Of a stretch of DNA of 64,000 bases, positions 34,910-47,094 are shown piece after piece; within the stretch, counting starts at the first letter, position 1, and every line of letters starts with the position of its first letter. The notes under the pieces are model-generated. The model ran no database searches. It was given only the letters and a program-made list of their open reading frames with translations, and was not told where the DNA came from. The position numbers and the translations under genes were made by a program. The stretch is from NCBI GenBank assembly GCA_947652605.1, contig OX393581.1, positions 11,846,640 through 11,910,639 on the forward strand, read 5' to 3'. Source of the DNA: Elmis aenea. Its lineage: Eukaryota > Arthropoda > Insecta > Coleoptera > Elmidae.

Positions 34910-35096
34910 AACAACTAAATGAAACTAAATCATTAAAATAATCGCCATTAGTGTCAATGACCTTACGCCACTTTTTAGGTAGTTCTCGAATCTTATCACG
35001 TTAAAAATTTGGCGGCTTTGAGTGATGCTGCAGCGCCACAAATAGATGGTAATCAGAAGGAACCATGTCCGGTGAGTAAGCTGCACGGGGGAGAAC
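34910..35096 (-). pseudogene. Mariner-type transposase C-terminal fragment
   Basis: On the minus strand, 35096 onward reads VLPRAAYSPDMVPSDYHLFV, the block bearing the third catalytic Asp (pattern YSPDLAPSDYHLF), then ALQHHSKPPNF, a stop, and DKIRELPKKWRKVIDTNGDY to about 34930. In full proteins some 30 residues normally separate these blocks, so a small deletion is present. The WRKVIDTNGDY segment is the usual C-terminus. Nothing upstream is recognisable; instead the dispersed repeat at 35130-35480 follows. Confidence 0.8.
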
Positions 35097-35129
35097 TTGT
35101 TGTCATTTCCAAGGCCTACTGTTTAAAAA

Positions 35130-35480
35130 TGTTGCAATTTCTCTTAACTTTATCAAAAATTCTTAATAACTCGAAAATTGTTGCAGATAGGTATAGGAAA
35201 CGCTAATACAGATTGATGCAGAATGTAATTTTGCATTAGAAGATGAAAAAAAAAGTTTGGGCATTGTATTTGAAAAAACAAGTTTTAGTGGACTGAAGTT
35301 GTATTAAAAGATGTAAAAATTCCCTATGCATGGTCTAAATTTAAGCGTTTTCTCTTCTAAAATGGCGGCGGTAGATAATATTAAGCATCACTATGAAAAT
35401 CAAAACATTTACAAAAAAAGTCCAAAAATCTAAAAAAACTACTGCACTTAGGTATAGATTATAGATAATGCTATCAAAAG
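35130..35480 (-). repeat. Dispersed repeat, inverted copy (partners at 41545-41745 and 3990-4070)
   Basis: Read on the minus strand, TTTTTAGATTTTTGGACTTT and TGATGCTTAATATTATCTAC with CGCCG follow the same order as at 41570-41640. TCTCTTAACTTTAT at about 35140 pairs with 41725-41740. It lies against the TTAA of the MITE at 35490. Confidence 0.65.
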
Positions 35481-35489
35481 TTCCTTTAA

Positions 35490-35715
35490 CCCTTTGCCTG
35501 TCCTGTGCATCACCGGTGATGCAGACAAAAAAAAAGGTCCTTCGTACGCTCTGTGTATCATATGGAAAACACATATCTTTGCACTTGCTAGATGCTTTAA
35601 ACTTATCCTGACACTACATTATACGTATAAAATAATCCCGTAGAACATGATACGTGAAATATTTAAATGGACGTACGGCACAAATTTTATGCAAAATTTG
35701 TGGACAGGCAAAGGG
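35490..35715. mobile_element. piggyBac-type MITE with TTAA duplication
   Basis: Perfect 14-bp inverted ends CCCTTTGCCTGTCC at 35490-35503 and 35702-35715, flanked directly by TTAA at 35486-35489 and 35716-35719. The 226-bp interior contains CATCACCGGTGATG and no transposase. Its ends differ from those of the larger piggyBac relic at 31981-34787, so it belongs to a different family. Confidence 0.9.
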
Positions 35716-35719
35716 TTAA

Positions 35720-37794
35720 AGGCCTCTACTCACCAACCAATTTATCGGGACAACCGACCGACCATTCCGATAAATTGTTTAATGAGTAGTCTGTCACCCG
35801 ACCAACCCGACAGTTGGACAAGTTGGAACGGTCGGGTGGCCAGACCATCCAACAAGCCAACCGCCCCACCACATTCCTCTAGATAAGGACTATTAAACCG
35901 AAAATTTAACGTTATTTATAAATTTGTTATCCACAAAATGGCATTAAGCCAAAATAATCAAAAAAGTTATGACGTTTATATATTTTTAATGCCCGGACCT
36001 AATTACCCTGTTTATTGTAAGCGTTTTTAGTAGGATTCTAAAATCACAAAAAAGCGAAAAAATATTAACAATTTAAATGTTAAGTATAAATGCGTAAATT
36101 AAAAGGCACCGAATTAAGGTGAAGACCTGATAAATCACGTTTTTTTCTGACATTCGGAACTATTTTAGTTTCACGAAGACATTTATTATTATTTTTCGTC
36201 TTTCATGCAAATTCTTAGCAAATAATTAGATTCCTTGATGTTTTTTCTGAACCAGGAGAGAAAACGAAATTTAAGAGATCGTCGTCAGTGGCTAAACGTC
36301 GAGCACAGGGCAAATAATTACGTGATTGGCAGGAAAGACATCGATGTTCTTAAAATAAAATCAGGGTAACTTTGCTTTTTCTCGAGTTTATTAGCTATCG
36401 GACATTTTGTTACTTAAATTAGGTCAACGTAAAAGTTTTACTGTTGTCACTTTGATTAAAAACAGAAACCGTACTTGACAAGATATTGCGAAGGATTTCG
36501 AAGAAACGTATTAGGAAAATATGCAAAAAATTGAAAACAAATCGTTAGCAATTAAAGAAATCAAAATTGCGCGGGTTTTAAAACACTGCCATTTATGTGA
36601 CAAGTATTTTGTATTAAAATATAATCAGTCCATGGTGTGTACCAGTATATTCATTGTTCCTGCTTATTTTACGCTCTGTGGTGCAAAGATATTGTTGAAA
36701 ATATCAGAAAAAGCTTGATATTGATATGGGTAATGTTGATAAGTCGAAGGAGGAGCTTTTAGGTTTATCTATAGAACATAACTTCGTTTAATTTTAACTT
36801 CACCATCTCATGTATTTTAAAATCCGAACAAATCTGAAATTTCTGTTTCAAAAATTTTGGATTAGGGATGCTCAACCTAACCTAAACTGTTGTTAATAAA
36901 TAAATCTGCACTACCTACTTTTATATCTCCATTTTTGAATTTAAAATTTAAACTTTAGTCTCATGGCTTGTAGTTTTTCTAGATGATTTTGAACCGAACT
37001 TTTGACAATATTTTTTAGGGGAGTATGTACCTACTATGTTGGGTCTTTCTTTATATTTTTCTTCTCTCTGAAAAAAAAAAGTTCCATTGTAGCGTGGAAT
37101 GTTTCAATAAAACAGCGAAGGTTGCATTACGGACGAACAAGCCCCGTGTTACGTGATTCATAAAATCTATTTTGGAACGTTTATTTGAGCGTGAATGATC
37201 AGTGCTACAATTAGACTCTTTTTTTTTTGCGAACCAACTAGGTGAAGATCTTTTTCTCATCGTTACTTGATTACTTCTACCAAAATCCAATTTCATTAAT
37301 ACCTATCGAAGTAATTTATTAACAATTTTTTGGGTTGTTGATTTCATTTTCTTTATTGCCACTCATAGAAAATGATTTGATGTAACGAAGCAGTCAATAT
37401 TTACGCTCGTGTGTGTTATTTTTATGTACCGATTGCAATTATCTAATAGCGTTCAAATTTTATTCACCATAAATCGATATTACTACGTTAGTTAATATTT
37501 GCAACAAGGTAATTACTTATGCAGCTATAAATTTGATGAGTTAGCAGGGTGATTTCAATTTCATAGTTTACTCTCGATAAAGTTGTAGCCTTTCAACGAA
37601 TTTTGATGTTTGTTTTGCTAATTGAATACGCGCTTTACACGGAAAATACATAACAATGGTAAACATACCTAATTTAACTATTAGGTACCTAGGCGATGCG
37701 TGTGTTTTGTTTATAAGCAATTAACATTTAGCACTTAACTTTTCTAAAACAACAAGCGTGATATTATTTTTTTAAATCAGATTTGTCAATATAC
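35720..37794. other. Spacer; CCGACC-rich patch at 35740-35870
   Basis: The patch at 35740-35870 has several imperfect CCGACCAAC/CCGACCGACC copies in both orientations and may be a small repeat of its own. The remainder, including open frames at 36521-36718 and 37051-37296, shows no recognised protein. Confidence 0.45.
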
Positions 37795-37796
37795 AG

Positions 37797-38490
37797 GGTG
37801 TCCCAGCCAATACGAATAGCTTTGTTATTAGTAGAAATTTTGAAAAAAAGTATAACATAAAAGTTGTTTGTGGTCACTTACTACGGAACTAAAACTATTT
37901 ACGACTAAGCAAGAAGTAAATAAAAAAGAAACAGTCGACATGATAAAAGCGATGTGTGAAAAAAGGTTAGGTAAAAATTGCTTGAAAACAATTGCTCGAA
38001 AAATTGTTTCTCGAATGGAAAATTCCTCGAAAGCCTAGTTGCTCGAATAACAATTCTTCGAAAGGAAAATTGCTCGAAAAAATGAAAAAATATTACATTT
38101 TTATAAATACAAAATAATTAAATGTACTAGAAAAGTTGTTTACATTTGTTTACACTTAAAAAATGAATATAAATTTATTTACAAATACATGTACACTACT
38201 CAATTTGTTGTTGAGCCAGCACAAGACAGAACGACCTGGAAGAAAGTCAGCACAACACAACTCAACAGTCCGACAGCTGACGGTAGAGCGACTTATGACT
38301 AAATAAAATAAATAAACTTAGCCATGTAAATTCAAACTCCTTTGGATATATTTGACAATAGTGTCATAGTGGTTGCTGACTAGTTAAAGGTTTAAAATAC
38401 AACACAGGGTGTTTCTTATGCTCGTATCGTTTGACTAAACTTGAAACACGAATGTCAGTTTTACTAAATAGGGCACCCTATATACAAATT
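37797..38490. repeat. Composite repeat region bounded by CAGGGTGTCCC and CACCCTATATA
   Basis: CAGGGTGTCCCAGCC starts just after TA at 37797, and GGGCACCCTATATA ends near 38485. Between them lie an array at about 37970-38090 of irregular AATTGCTCGAAA/AATTCCTCGAAA units and a retroelement 3' end (38225-38335). The segment 38340-38490 is a dispersed repeat with a partner at 49040-49200. Whether 37797 and 38485 are ends of one element is not proven. Confidence 0.45.
38225..38335 (+). pseudogene. RTE-like 3' end fragment
   Basis: The frame SAQHNSTVRQLTVERLMTK and stop, then an AAATAAAATAAATAAA-type tail, match the last codons and tail of the larger plus-strand copy at 51825-52700 (LAQHNSTVLHLTVEGLITK). 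Only the last 25-30 codons remain, a strongly 5'-truncated insertion. Confidence 0.75.
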
Positions 38491-38779
38491 GTTCTTAAAA
38501 AGAATGGTTTAAATGTCGAATACAATTTCATGTTTACTTTGAAGCTTTATTTTTTGCCTCCCTATAATGCTTACAAAGACATACACGAATAGTTAGTTGA
38601 ATGGCAATTATTTGGTGGCCACACCACTTTATTTTGGCGATGAAAATGTGTGCTCAATACTTTTATGTTATTTTGTATTACAAATTCGATTAGTTTTTTT
38701 TTTAAATGGAGTGTCTGCCTGCATTGGAAACGCTTAATATTATTCTTATATCACGGTTTGGTAATATTTCCAAGTATTC

Positions 38780-39130
38780 ATAACATTTACACTTAACTTC
38801 GTTTAGCTGAAGCTGAAACTTCTATTGGTGCATGTTCTTTGATTATTGTAATTTTTTCGAACCTTTTTCCTAGTTGTATTCGGCATTGTATCTTTGATAT
38901 TTAATTTTGACTTAAATTTAATTACTGTATGTTGTTATTTACTGATTATCATGAAATCAACTCCAAATTTTTTTCTTCGTTTTCACTGTTGAAAAATTAT
39001 TTTTCCTTTCTTGTTTGAGTTCCTGCAGTGCTATAACATTTACATTGGAATTTTTTTGGTGTTCTTTGTTCGTAAGTTCCTTTGTTATTGCAGGTTGCTA
39101 TATTTAAACCCTGTGTGTTTATTTTCTAAA
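38780..39130 (-). pseudogene. AP-endonuclease domain remnant of an RTE-like element
   Basis: Minus-strand frames give LNIATCNNKGTYEQRTPKKF (about 39110-39055), then NVNVIALQELKQERK (about 39045-39005) and RFEKITIIKEHAPIE (about 38865-38820). These are the N-terminal blocks of the apurinic-like endonuclease of non-LTR elements (patterns TWNVRGT, I-ALQE, I-N-HAPT). They lie in different frames with stops. No RT is seen downstream (below 38780). Confidence 0.65.
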
Positions 39131-40573
39131 CATTGACCAGTGGTTGTTCTTTTCCTGGATTAGCCTTTTTTTATTTTCCTATTTATGTCCCACATTCTTG
39201 CCACAACCCTTATCTCCTGCCTCGTATAAGACCGGAAAATTATTGTTCTTTATAACAGTGTAATACTAACGAATTCATCATTATTGTTTATAGAATTAAA
39301 TCCAAATACGTTTTGGCTATTTTTTATATTATGGCAACGGCTGTTTTTATTCATCGATGTAACTTTGGCAACGTTAAATTTTATTTCCTATATTCTGTCT
39401 CCTGTTCTATCAGTTTGTACATAGCTTGCCATTAGAGTCGTAAATTATTTTTTGAAAGCCTCATAAAGTCGACTAGCAATGTATTTTAGAGCATTTTGAA
39501 ATTTATGCCTTACGTATTCATCCATGTCACAAAACATGTTCCTGGCAAGTAATTTCCTCACTGGATTTGAATACTGCCACACAGGAAATAAGATATAATT
39601 TTACATGCAAGTTATTTCGTAATGTACATGTAACAATCATATGTATTAAGGATGATGACTTGTGTACAGATGTTTTATGTTTGGCAATTTATTTGGCGCG
39701 CGTCTTGCGCTACGGCCACATAAGCTTCCTTTGATGTAGAAAGCCAAAATGATGTTTTTGCAGCTAAGCACGTAAAATACCATAATTTGTGACTGTATGC
39801 AGCTATAAATTTTACTGGTTCTAAGAATGTTAAGTGGCTCCATTTGACATGGTTGTACAGAAACAACCAATGACGACGTGGCCAATTAATTAATTTAAAT
39901 CGGCAAAGTTAGCGTTGTTCTATTGGTGGTAATATTCAATTCCAAAATAACTAAGGTAAAGTTAAATATGTTGATAATCTAGTTGTTGATATTTAATGTA
40001 CTCAAATAAAACTGAAAGTTGTTACAACTTTTCTAAATTGCCTAATTATTTGTCTTCATAATATGGATTATTGTGTACTTTTATTATAACCATATGAGTA
40101 GTATTTATTTTGATGTTTAACGCATGTACAAAGTGCTGTAAAAATAATAATTTTTAGTTTTTCTATATGCTATTGGACTTAAATTTAAACTTTAACTACA
40201 ACATTAATCCACCTTTTTTGAAACGTAAAACTTATGCGAGTGGTATACGGAAAATAAGTTCCATTTAAGTTTAAACCTGAGAATTGATATTGCTATTTTT
40301 AAATTTTCTATTAGATTTGTCTTACCTTTAACTTATTCTCATAGTTTCCACAATTATTGATACATTGACCGTAATTGAAGTTGATTTTATTAAAATAATA
40401 AATGGAATTTAAAAATACATAAAACACATATTTTAAACATAAGTTATTGTAAAAATATATTGCAAGGAACTTTATTTTATGGTCACTGGCAGATTCAGTT
40501 TCCTATTTGCAAAAATTGTCAAGGATTATATTACAGTTGCGATTTTAGCATTTTAAATAAATAATAAATAAAT
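39131..40573. other. Spacer without recognised gene
   Basis: The first few hundred bases may be upstream parts of the retroelement relic, but no motif is recognisable. The overlapping minus-strand frames at 39646-39885 have no known domain. Confidence 0.35.
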
Positions 40574-40814
40574 ATATATAAAAGTCCAGCCTGATTCTGT
40601 CTGTGACTCTGTGACTGACTCTGTAATGCATGAATATAGTAACGCAGTAAACTACTACGGGTTCATTTAACCGACTGAGTTGTGTCTAATGAACCGTAAA
40701 TTTTTACTCACGGGTAACATAACAGTGTAACTTGCAGCTCACGGTATTATAAAAAGTAATAGTTTAAATTTAAGATATACAATATTCCCGTCCTAGGACG
40801 GGCTAAGTGCTAGT
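40574..40814 (+). mobile_element. Probable short non-autonomous Helitron-like element
   Basis: The right end has a perfect 16-bp hairpin CCCGTCCTAGGACGGG (40787-40802), eight bases, then CTAG at 40810-40813 followed by T, the classic Helitron 3' arrangement (hairpin then CTRR before T). The left part starts in an ATATATATAAAAGTC run near 40574; the 5' TC tip is not identified. No Rep/helicase sequence. Confidence 0.5.
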
Positions 40815-41544
40815 ATTTAAAAATTATTATCTGAATTATAAAACCGATTTAAAGGATTTAAGGTATGTGAACATGATTTTTTACTATTAAGTGCTTCGTT
40901 TTCTTTTAAGCAGAAATTAACATCTAACTGGAAAAGACTGAAATTCATTGCAAGGTGGTGCTAAAAGAAATGTATAATGAAGTTGGTATTCCGGATTTTT
41001 ATTTGTACAGGTACTTGCCACAAAATTTTATTAAACTTTATATGTGTGTTGCAATAACGTTGGCAATTTTTGTCTTGTACATACCTAGAAGAACAATTAT
41101 TTTCTCTTTTAAAAACTAACAAGACTTCACACAAGGCGATATTAACAAATAAGCATTCAACATCTAAATGTAAAAACATCATTATCACAAAAAATACACA
41201 CGATTTAATAGTTGCTGCGAAAAGATGCCGAATTTCTAGTAATACATTTGTTTTTAATACCTTTATTTTTATATTTTGGTGTAACTTTTGATAATAATAC
41301 CCTAAATATGTATGTTTTTAAATTAAGGCAAAAAAAAATAGAATTTAAATGAATTATTTTTAAAACATACATTAAAGCATGTTTTTCTTTGGCTGGCAAA
41401 ACATTTTTTGGGGACAACACTGATTGTACAGTTAAAGGTATGTCAAATGTAATAAAAATATTAATCTTTCAAAATATATTCTCAGAATTTTTTATTGCTA
41501 CACGGTACTTAATTTCCAAATATTTTATTATTATTAGCATTCCC
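40815..41544. other. AT-rich spacer
   Basis: Short open frames on both strands (40961-41420) have AT-driven composition and no recognised domain. Confidence 0.4.
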
Positions 41545-41745
41545 AATACCTAACTGCAGTCGTTTTTTTTCTAGTTTTGGACTTTTTTGAACCTTTTTTT
41601 ATTAATATCGTGATGCTTAATATTATCTACCGCCGACAATTTTTAAGCGAAAACGCTCAAAATTAGATTATGGGCAGAATAAGCTTTGGAGTTCATACTA
41701 CAATTTTTGCAATCAATAAAGTTAAGAGAAAATTGTTTTTTAAAT
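41545..41745 (+). repeat. Dispersed repeat, copy on plus strand
   Basis: Carries CTGCAGTCG-TTTTT, TTTTGGACTTTTTTGAAC and GTGATGCTTAATATTATCTA followed by CCGCCG, shared with 35130-35480 (inverted) and in part with 3990-4070. Confidence 0.65.
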
Positions 41746-43319
41746 AGCAAGCGTTGAAAATGACAACAAATGCCAATATTAATAACTGTTAACCACTTTT
41801 ATAGTGTTTGTCTGTAGTGTTCATGAAAATTTAAAATCGAGAGTGTTCAAACACGGATATTTTGAACTTATTTCAATTTCAAATTTCAAATCATTATCCT
41901 TTTTCATTCTCAATATATTTTTAATGCACAGTCCCAATCAATCACCTTGAATAATTGGAGCCTGTTTAGCTAACAGTTGGTACAAGCCAATAAAATAATA
42001 TGTAATAAATCGTACCTAAGCTAACTCTAAACAGAAACATTACATATTTGATGTATCTAATTTTTTTAAATGGAAAAACAATAGTTTCAATACTGCTTTT
42101 AACATCCTTAAATTTGTATGTTTTGTCCTTTGCACGTTGCGTTCTGTCTTAAAATATAATTTCACTGTTTAAGTAAATCACTTTTTAATTCAGTAATGCT
42201 AATGGTTGTTGTCCCGTCTGTAGACTAAATTCGCAATGAATGTAAACGTATTCTTCGCTTTATGTGGCACACAAGAAGGTTAATTGCTTTTTAACCATTT
42301 TAGGGAAACATTTTGCGGCATTTAATATTACATTTACATGTAATTGTTAATGAAACATTCCCATAGATTAAAGAAACCGCAGTTTATATTATTAACTCTA
42401 ATTTGACACAATTTATATCGTTTTTTTTAACCCCGGGCCGTTAACGTGATTAAACGTTCAGTAACAACTGGGCGGTTTTTCGACTTTTTTGAGAACGAAA
42501 TCACATGCTTTGAGCTATTACACAAAAATATTAGTTACTATTACGGTTATTTATGAAAATTTAATACTTTTTTAATGGAATAACCGTAGAGGAAATGTGC
42601 GGGGTAAAGCAGTTCATTGATTTTTTATTGTTCGTGTAATTTATTCATATATGTACCTACCTACCCCAATTTTACCGTAGTTGGGGTAAAAATACTGTCA
42701 TTAAAATATAAAATTACATATAAGTTGCTGAATTGGTGTCAAAGACTGATAATTATATACCAATCAATGCCCGTTCGTGAGGGAAGTAATAATAAATTGT
42801 TATTTTAGAACGTTGTGCATACTACTTATTTGCGCAATAAATATATAAAATTATATATTACTTGCTTTCCCGTAATTTGCAATAAAAAATCGATGTCGAG
42901 ATAATATTGGCTGTTTTCTATTCCTTAGTAAGTCAAGTAGGGTAAAAAAAAAATGGAATTCAAAAGTATGACTAGGCAAGTCAATTTTAATGTCACTACA
43001 ATCAAAATTTTGTGCATCCTCACTTTTAATTTACAAGAGTAATGTATGTTTTTCTAGACTATTTATTGAATAATTTTTGACAGGCTTAAAAAACTACTTT
43101 GGGTTTTTGGTCCCTTGTAAATTTCGGACTCTAGACCTTTGCTTCGCGGGCGTAGGTGACAAAACGCCACTGGCTTTAGGCCATTAACTAATTTTTATCA
43201 AGAATAACATTTTCGAAAAATCGATAATAAACAACTTTTCCATTTGTTGCAGACTTTTCGAATTACCTTGTATATCTTAAATTCTAATGATCGTATAAAC
43301 AAGTTGAACAGGTTGTCTC
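41746..43319. other. AT-rich spacer
   Basis: No gene recognised. AAATCGATAATAAACAACTT with TTGTTGCAGACTTT at about 43218-43258 resembles segments inside the repeat at 59321-60780. Confidence 0.4.
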
Positions 43320-43788
43320 AGAAAACTATACAACTTCTAAAATGTACTGGATTTATTTAATGGTGCATGTTTACTTATTTTATTTTTTACTCCAAAACTG
43401 TAGGTTTTTCAGGAAAAATTTAAGAATAAAAAAGATTTCCTAATAATTTAAGTGTTCAAAAATAAAATTGCAAGTCACAAAACAATTCTGATTAAAAACC
43501 AACAAGGGTCGCACTTTTCAGCCCCTGTGAAGGTGGGAGATGATTGAGAACATTACCATGGGAAACCTTTCAATAAGTTTAAAACATCTACCAAATATCA
43601 TTCTCCTACATTTATTTACATTTGAGAAATAAAATAAAAACCTAATTTTACCGCTCCCCTTTAGGGGGATGTAAAACTCCGATAGGAGACGTCTAAGAAA
43701 AACATTTTATATAAAAGTCCCCCTTAATTTTTGATAAGGAATCTCCTCCCGATTTTTTTGCAATATTTAAGAAACACCCTGTATATAG
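43320..43788 (+). repeat. Dispersed repeat, copy B (partner at 27565-27990)
   Basis: Same block order as 27565-27990, ending GCAATATTTAAGAAACACCC with TGTA. It directly precedes a minus-strand retroelement remnant. Confidence 0.8.
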
Positions 43789-43794
43789 GTTCCT

Positions 43795-44575
43795 TTCAAT
43801 CTTTTTCGGAGCATGGGGCGTTTGTTTTTGGCCAGTTTGTTTAATTCTTTCCACGTCTTCCCTGTTTTTCGTGTTATTCTTCTCCACGTATTGACTAGCC
43901 TTCCTTTAGGTCTTTTTCCTATTGCTGTTTCAACTTAGGGATAATATCTCCATACTCTTTTCTTAACGTATGTCCCATCCATCCCTACTTTCGTTTTTAA
44001 GGTCAATTTTTATTTTGGTTTGTTTTGTTCTAGCCCATAACTCCACATTTGTTATTATGTTTGGCCAGTAGATTTGCAGAATCTTTCTTAAATATTTGTC
44101 AATGAATGATTGTATTTTCCTAACTCTCAATTCCGACACTGCCCAGGTCTCAAATCCATATAACAGTACTGGTTTGGCGCTATTAAATATTCTTATTTTT
44201 GTGTTCTTGCTTATCTGTGTCGCTCTCCATACATCTCTTAGCATACCAAAGCTTTGGTTAGCTTTTCTTATGTTGTTGTATGTCTTCGTCTGTGCCTCCT
44301 TTCTTGTTTATGATGCTTCCTAAGTAACAAAATTCGTCTACATGTTGTATTTCTTGTTCATTTAGGCATATTTTTTCAGTGTTGTCTATTCCTGTTCTTA
44401 TTTCCTTTGTCTTATTAATATTTATGTGAAGGCCCAATTTTTCAGATTGTTCTACTAGTTTTTCTAACATTTTCTTCATATCTTTAGACAAATATCATCG
44501 ACATATTCTAGGTATCACCCTTGTTTTACGCCTTCTTCTTTTCTAATTTTTTTTCTGTTAGATATCCTTTGGGCA
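43795..44575 (-). pseudogene. RTE-like reverse transcriptase C-terminal fragment
   Basis: Minus-strand frames in order: LGLHININKTKEIRTG and EIQHVDEFCYLGSIINKKGG (44440-44300, the palm-to-thumb segment after the catalytic box), then MLRDVWRATQISKNTKIRIF and VLLYGFETWAVSEL (44244-44120), then RKIQSFIDKYLRKIL and, in a neighbouring frame, GHTLRKEYGDI. These match the family patterns F-YLGS-I, K--l-ys-v-sVLLYG-ETW and fi---LRkIl--W. The catalytic FADD box itself is not visible. Two or more frameshifts separate the blocks. Confidence 0.85.
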
Positions 44576-46345
44576 GTACCAAAATTTACTTTATGTGCTG
44601 TGAAAATAAATTCACAATTTTGATGTCTATTTAACAGGCATAATTCCACTTTGTTATTAATCTAAAGTATCTTTTTTTTTGGTGACGAATTGCTTTTTGA
44701 AAAAACCTTTTCACTTTCGTAAATTATTTTTTGTTGTAAGTTTTATCTATGGTATGGTATAAAGGCAATACCTATTAGAAAAAACGAGTGGTCCTTTATT
44801 TAAATTTTTGCCATCTCATATGAACACTTTGTTGAGGGGTATTTATTTTAAAAAAGTTTTTAATGAGTAATTTCACTTAAACTAAGCCACAAATAAGAAT
44901 TTAGGGCAGGTAACACATAAAAATAATTTTTTAAACTTCTAATAAATTTCGCAATATTTTCATAGAATTTAGGATCATACTAAAGGTATATACCACTAAA
45001 TAGACGCTGTATTTCTTTGTGTACCTAAGGCTTTTATCAAATAAAAGCGTAACATAAAACACATTATTCGTACTTGCTACATGTAAATTAAACCTTTGTT
45101 CTTTGTTTCAGAGAACATAACAAGCTCGTTAATAAAAAAAAAGTTGTAACTGTTTTTTAGTGTTTAACAACTCTCTTTCGGCCCTGTAAAAAAGTGTTAC
45201 CTAAATCGTAATTGATGTTTTAATTAGAATTCATACTAAATAAGGTTGTTAATTACGAATTTACGCACAACTTAATTAATTTTATGTGTGAATTGTTCCT
45301 TTCAAACGTTTCGCACCGGGAAAATTAAAAATTAAAAGCTTCAATTGTTTTTTTAACCCTTAACTGATGTGCAATTAAAGCTGTAAACGGGCGTTTCCGG
45401 TTTATAAAGTAAATGTTTAACATGTTCGTATAAAAATGTAGATATCTGCGGTTGATGTAAGTAAATAAAAGAGGTGTTAAAAAAACCATAAAAATTTAAT
45501 ATTTAATTTCCCAGTTGCGAACGACCGAATCTTTCTCATTGTGTTTTTGTGTGCGTCGGGCTTGAATAAATAAAAAACGTTACAAAACAAAGATTACAGT
45601 TCATTTTTGTTGTAATAAAATTTCAGCAGGCAACTACGTTAAAAAATTAAATGCTTTTTGTATATTTCTTCCCGTTAATTAATGAGATAATTAAAACTGC
45701 ACTCGCTTTTGTTTCAAATAATTACGAAATTTTAAATGAAAGCTTTGCGCAATTTGTGTACTCTTATTGTATGATTTTGAATCCCTTGGGCTGTTTTATC
45801 GTGGTAGTTTCCAAGTTACTGTGGTATTTACACTAACATAAAAAATAAAAATGAACTTGTGGGTAGATTACCTGCTTTTAACAGCCCACTAGAGCATTTA
45901 ACCGACAGTAATAACATGTAATTTGGTTTTTAGCGCTCCGACTTTTACATTATTGTAATAAAATATTTGTGAATTGAGAGTTAAAAAGTTTAGTCTGTGG
46001 TGCAATTGACTCCTTACATATCTGACATTATCTAGACTCTAGACTCTCTGTTTAATTGTGAGAAATACTTATTACTCTTATTAATAATTGTATGATGAAA
46101 AACATACGTACACCCTACGTATCAACATGTAGAACATAGAGATGTCGGGAATCGTTAGAGATAGAAGGACGGTTGAAGTAGCGAAGTAGGAATCCTATCT
46201 GAAAGTGTGCAAACTATGCCTATTTCCTGAATAATCTGGAAAACCTGAAAAATTTCTTTATTTACTAATACGCGCATCCTCTGCAAGTAAAATGGGGCAA
46301 CATTTTTGAAAATATCTTAAACGGTTTCGGAGCTTCGCAAAACCT
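44576..46345. other. AT-rich spacer
   Basis: No recognised gene or element. A 61-codon hydrophobic frame at 45651-45836 has no further support. Confidence 0.4.
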
Positions 46346-46348
46346 TAA

Positions 46349-46708
46349 GGCCACGGCTCCACGTACGATATTTTAACGCATGTATCTGCGTTAAATTGAC
46401 GGACTAAAAACGCATCGTGTACCCCGGCTCCACATATAGTTTTCAAAACGTATACAAGTCGTACATATATGGGAGGCAAAACGCAACAATCTGGCTCCAC
46501 GTACGACATTCTACCGCGTGATAGTTCTGCGCGATAATTTATCGGATTGAAAATGGAACAAGCTGCGTCCAAGTGCGTTATGACGCAGAAGTAGTACGAT
46601 CCGTTATCGGACGTGGAGCCTCCTCTCATTTAAACTTATGTTACCTATTTTTGCCCGTCAATTTAACGCAGATACATGCGTTAAAATATCGTACGTGGAG
46701 CCGGGGCC
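46349..46708. mobile_element. PIF/Harbinger-type MITE with TAA duplication
   Basis: The left end GGCCACGGCTCCACGTACGA and the right end (other strand) GGCCCCGGCTCCACGTACGA continue inverted for about 56 bp with a single mismatch. TAA flanks both tips (46346-46348 and 46709-46711), the 3-bp duplication typical of PIF/Harbinger. Extra GGCTCCAC copies lie inside. 360 bp, noncoding; the open frame at 46345-46629 is a by-product. Confidence 0.85.
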
Positions 46709-46711
46709 TAA

Positions 46712-47094
46712 AGACTAATAACATTTTTCAACTTAAAGATGCCTAAATTCACTACATGGTCGTTTTGATAAATGGTTCACAATTGTTTTTAAATATTGCA
46801 AAATATGTTTGCCTTACTGTCTATTTTATAAAGATGATGATAATTTGACACTTTTTAAATGCAAGCTTTAAAGAAAATCTCTTCAATAAAAAATATTTAG
46901 TTTACTTCTATCTATCGCATTATTCTAAACAATCCATTTCAAGATAAGTTTGATGGTTTTGCTAAATATTGTTAATAAAAAGCTTTTAAAAACCGGAAAA
47001 ACGTCTGTTTTTGTTAGAGTCCAAATAAAATTGTTTCTGAAATGAACTCGAAAAGGATTTAACGTTATCTCTTATACTAAAGATTTTTATTTAT
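46712..47094. other. AT-rich spacer
   Basis: Nothing recognised between the MITE and the retroelement tail. Confidence 0.45.

Noticed and set aside
37797..38490. A single 690-bp transposon with CAGGGTGTCCC / CACCCTATATA ends
   Set aside because: The two ends do not continue as inverted copies, and other repeats intervene, so one element is unproven; listed only as a composite repeat.
39646..39885. Two overlapping minus-strand frames as a possible gene
   Set aside because: They overlap each other in different frames, lack domains and show no splice context.
46345..46629. 94-codon minus-strand frame
   Set aside because: It lies almost wholly within the Harbinger-type MITE and is a by-product of its less AT-rich sequence.
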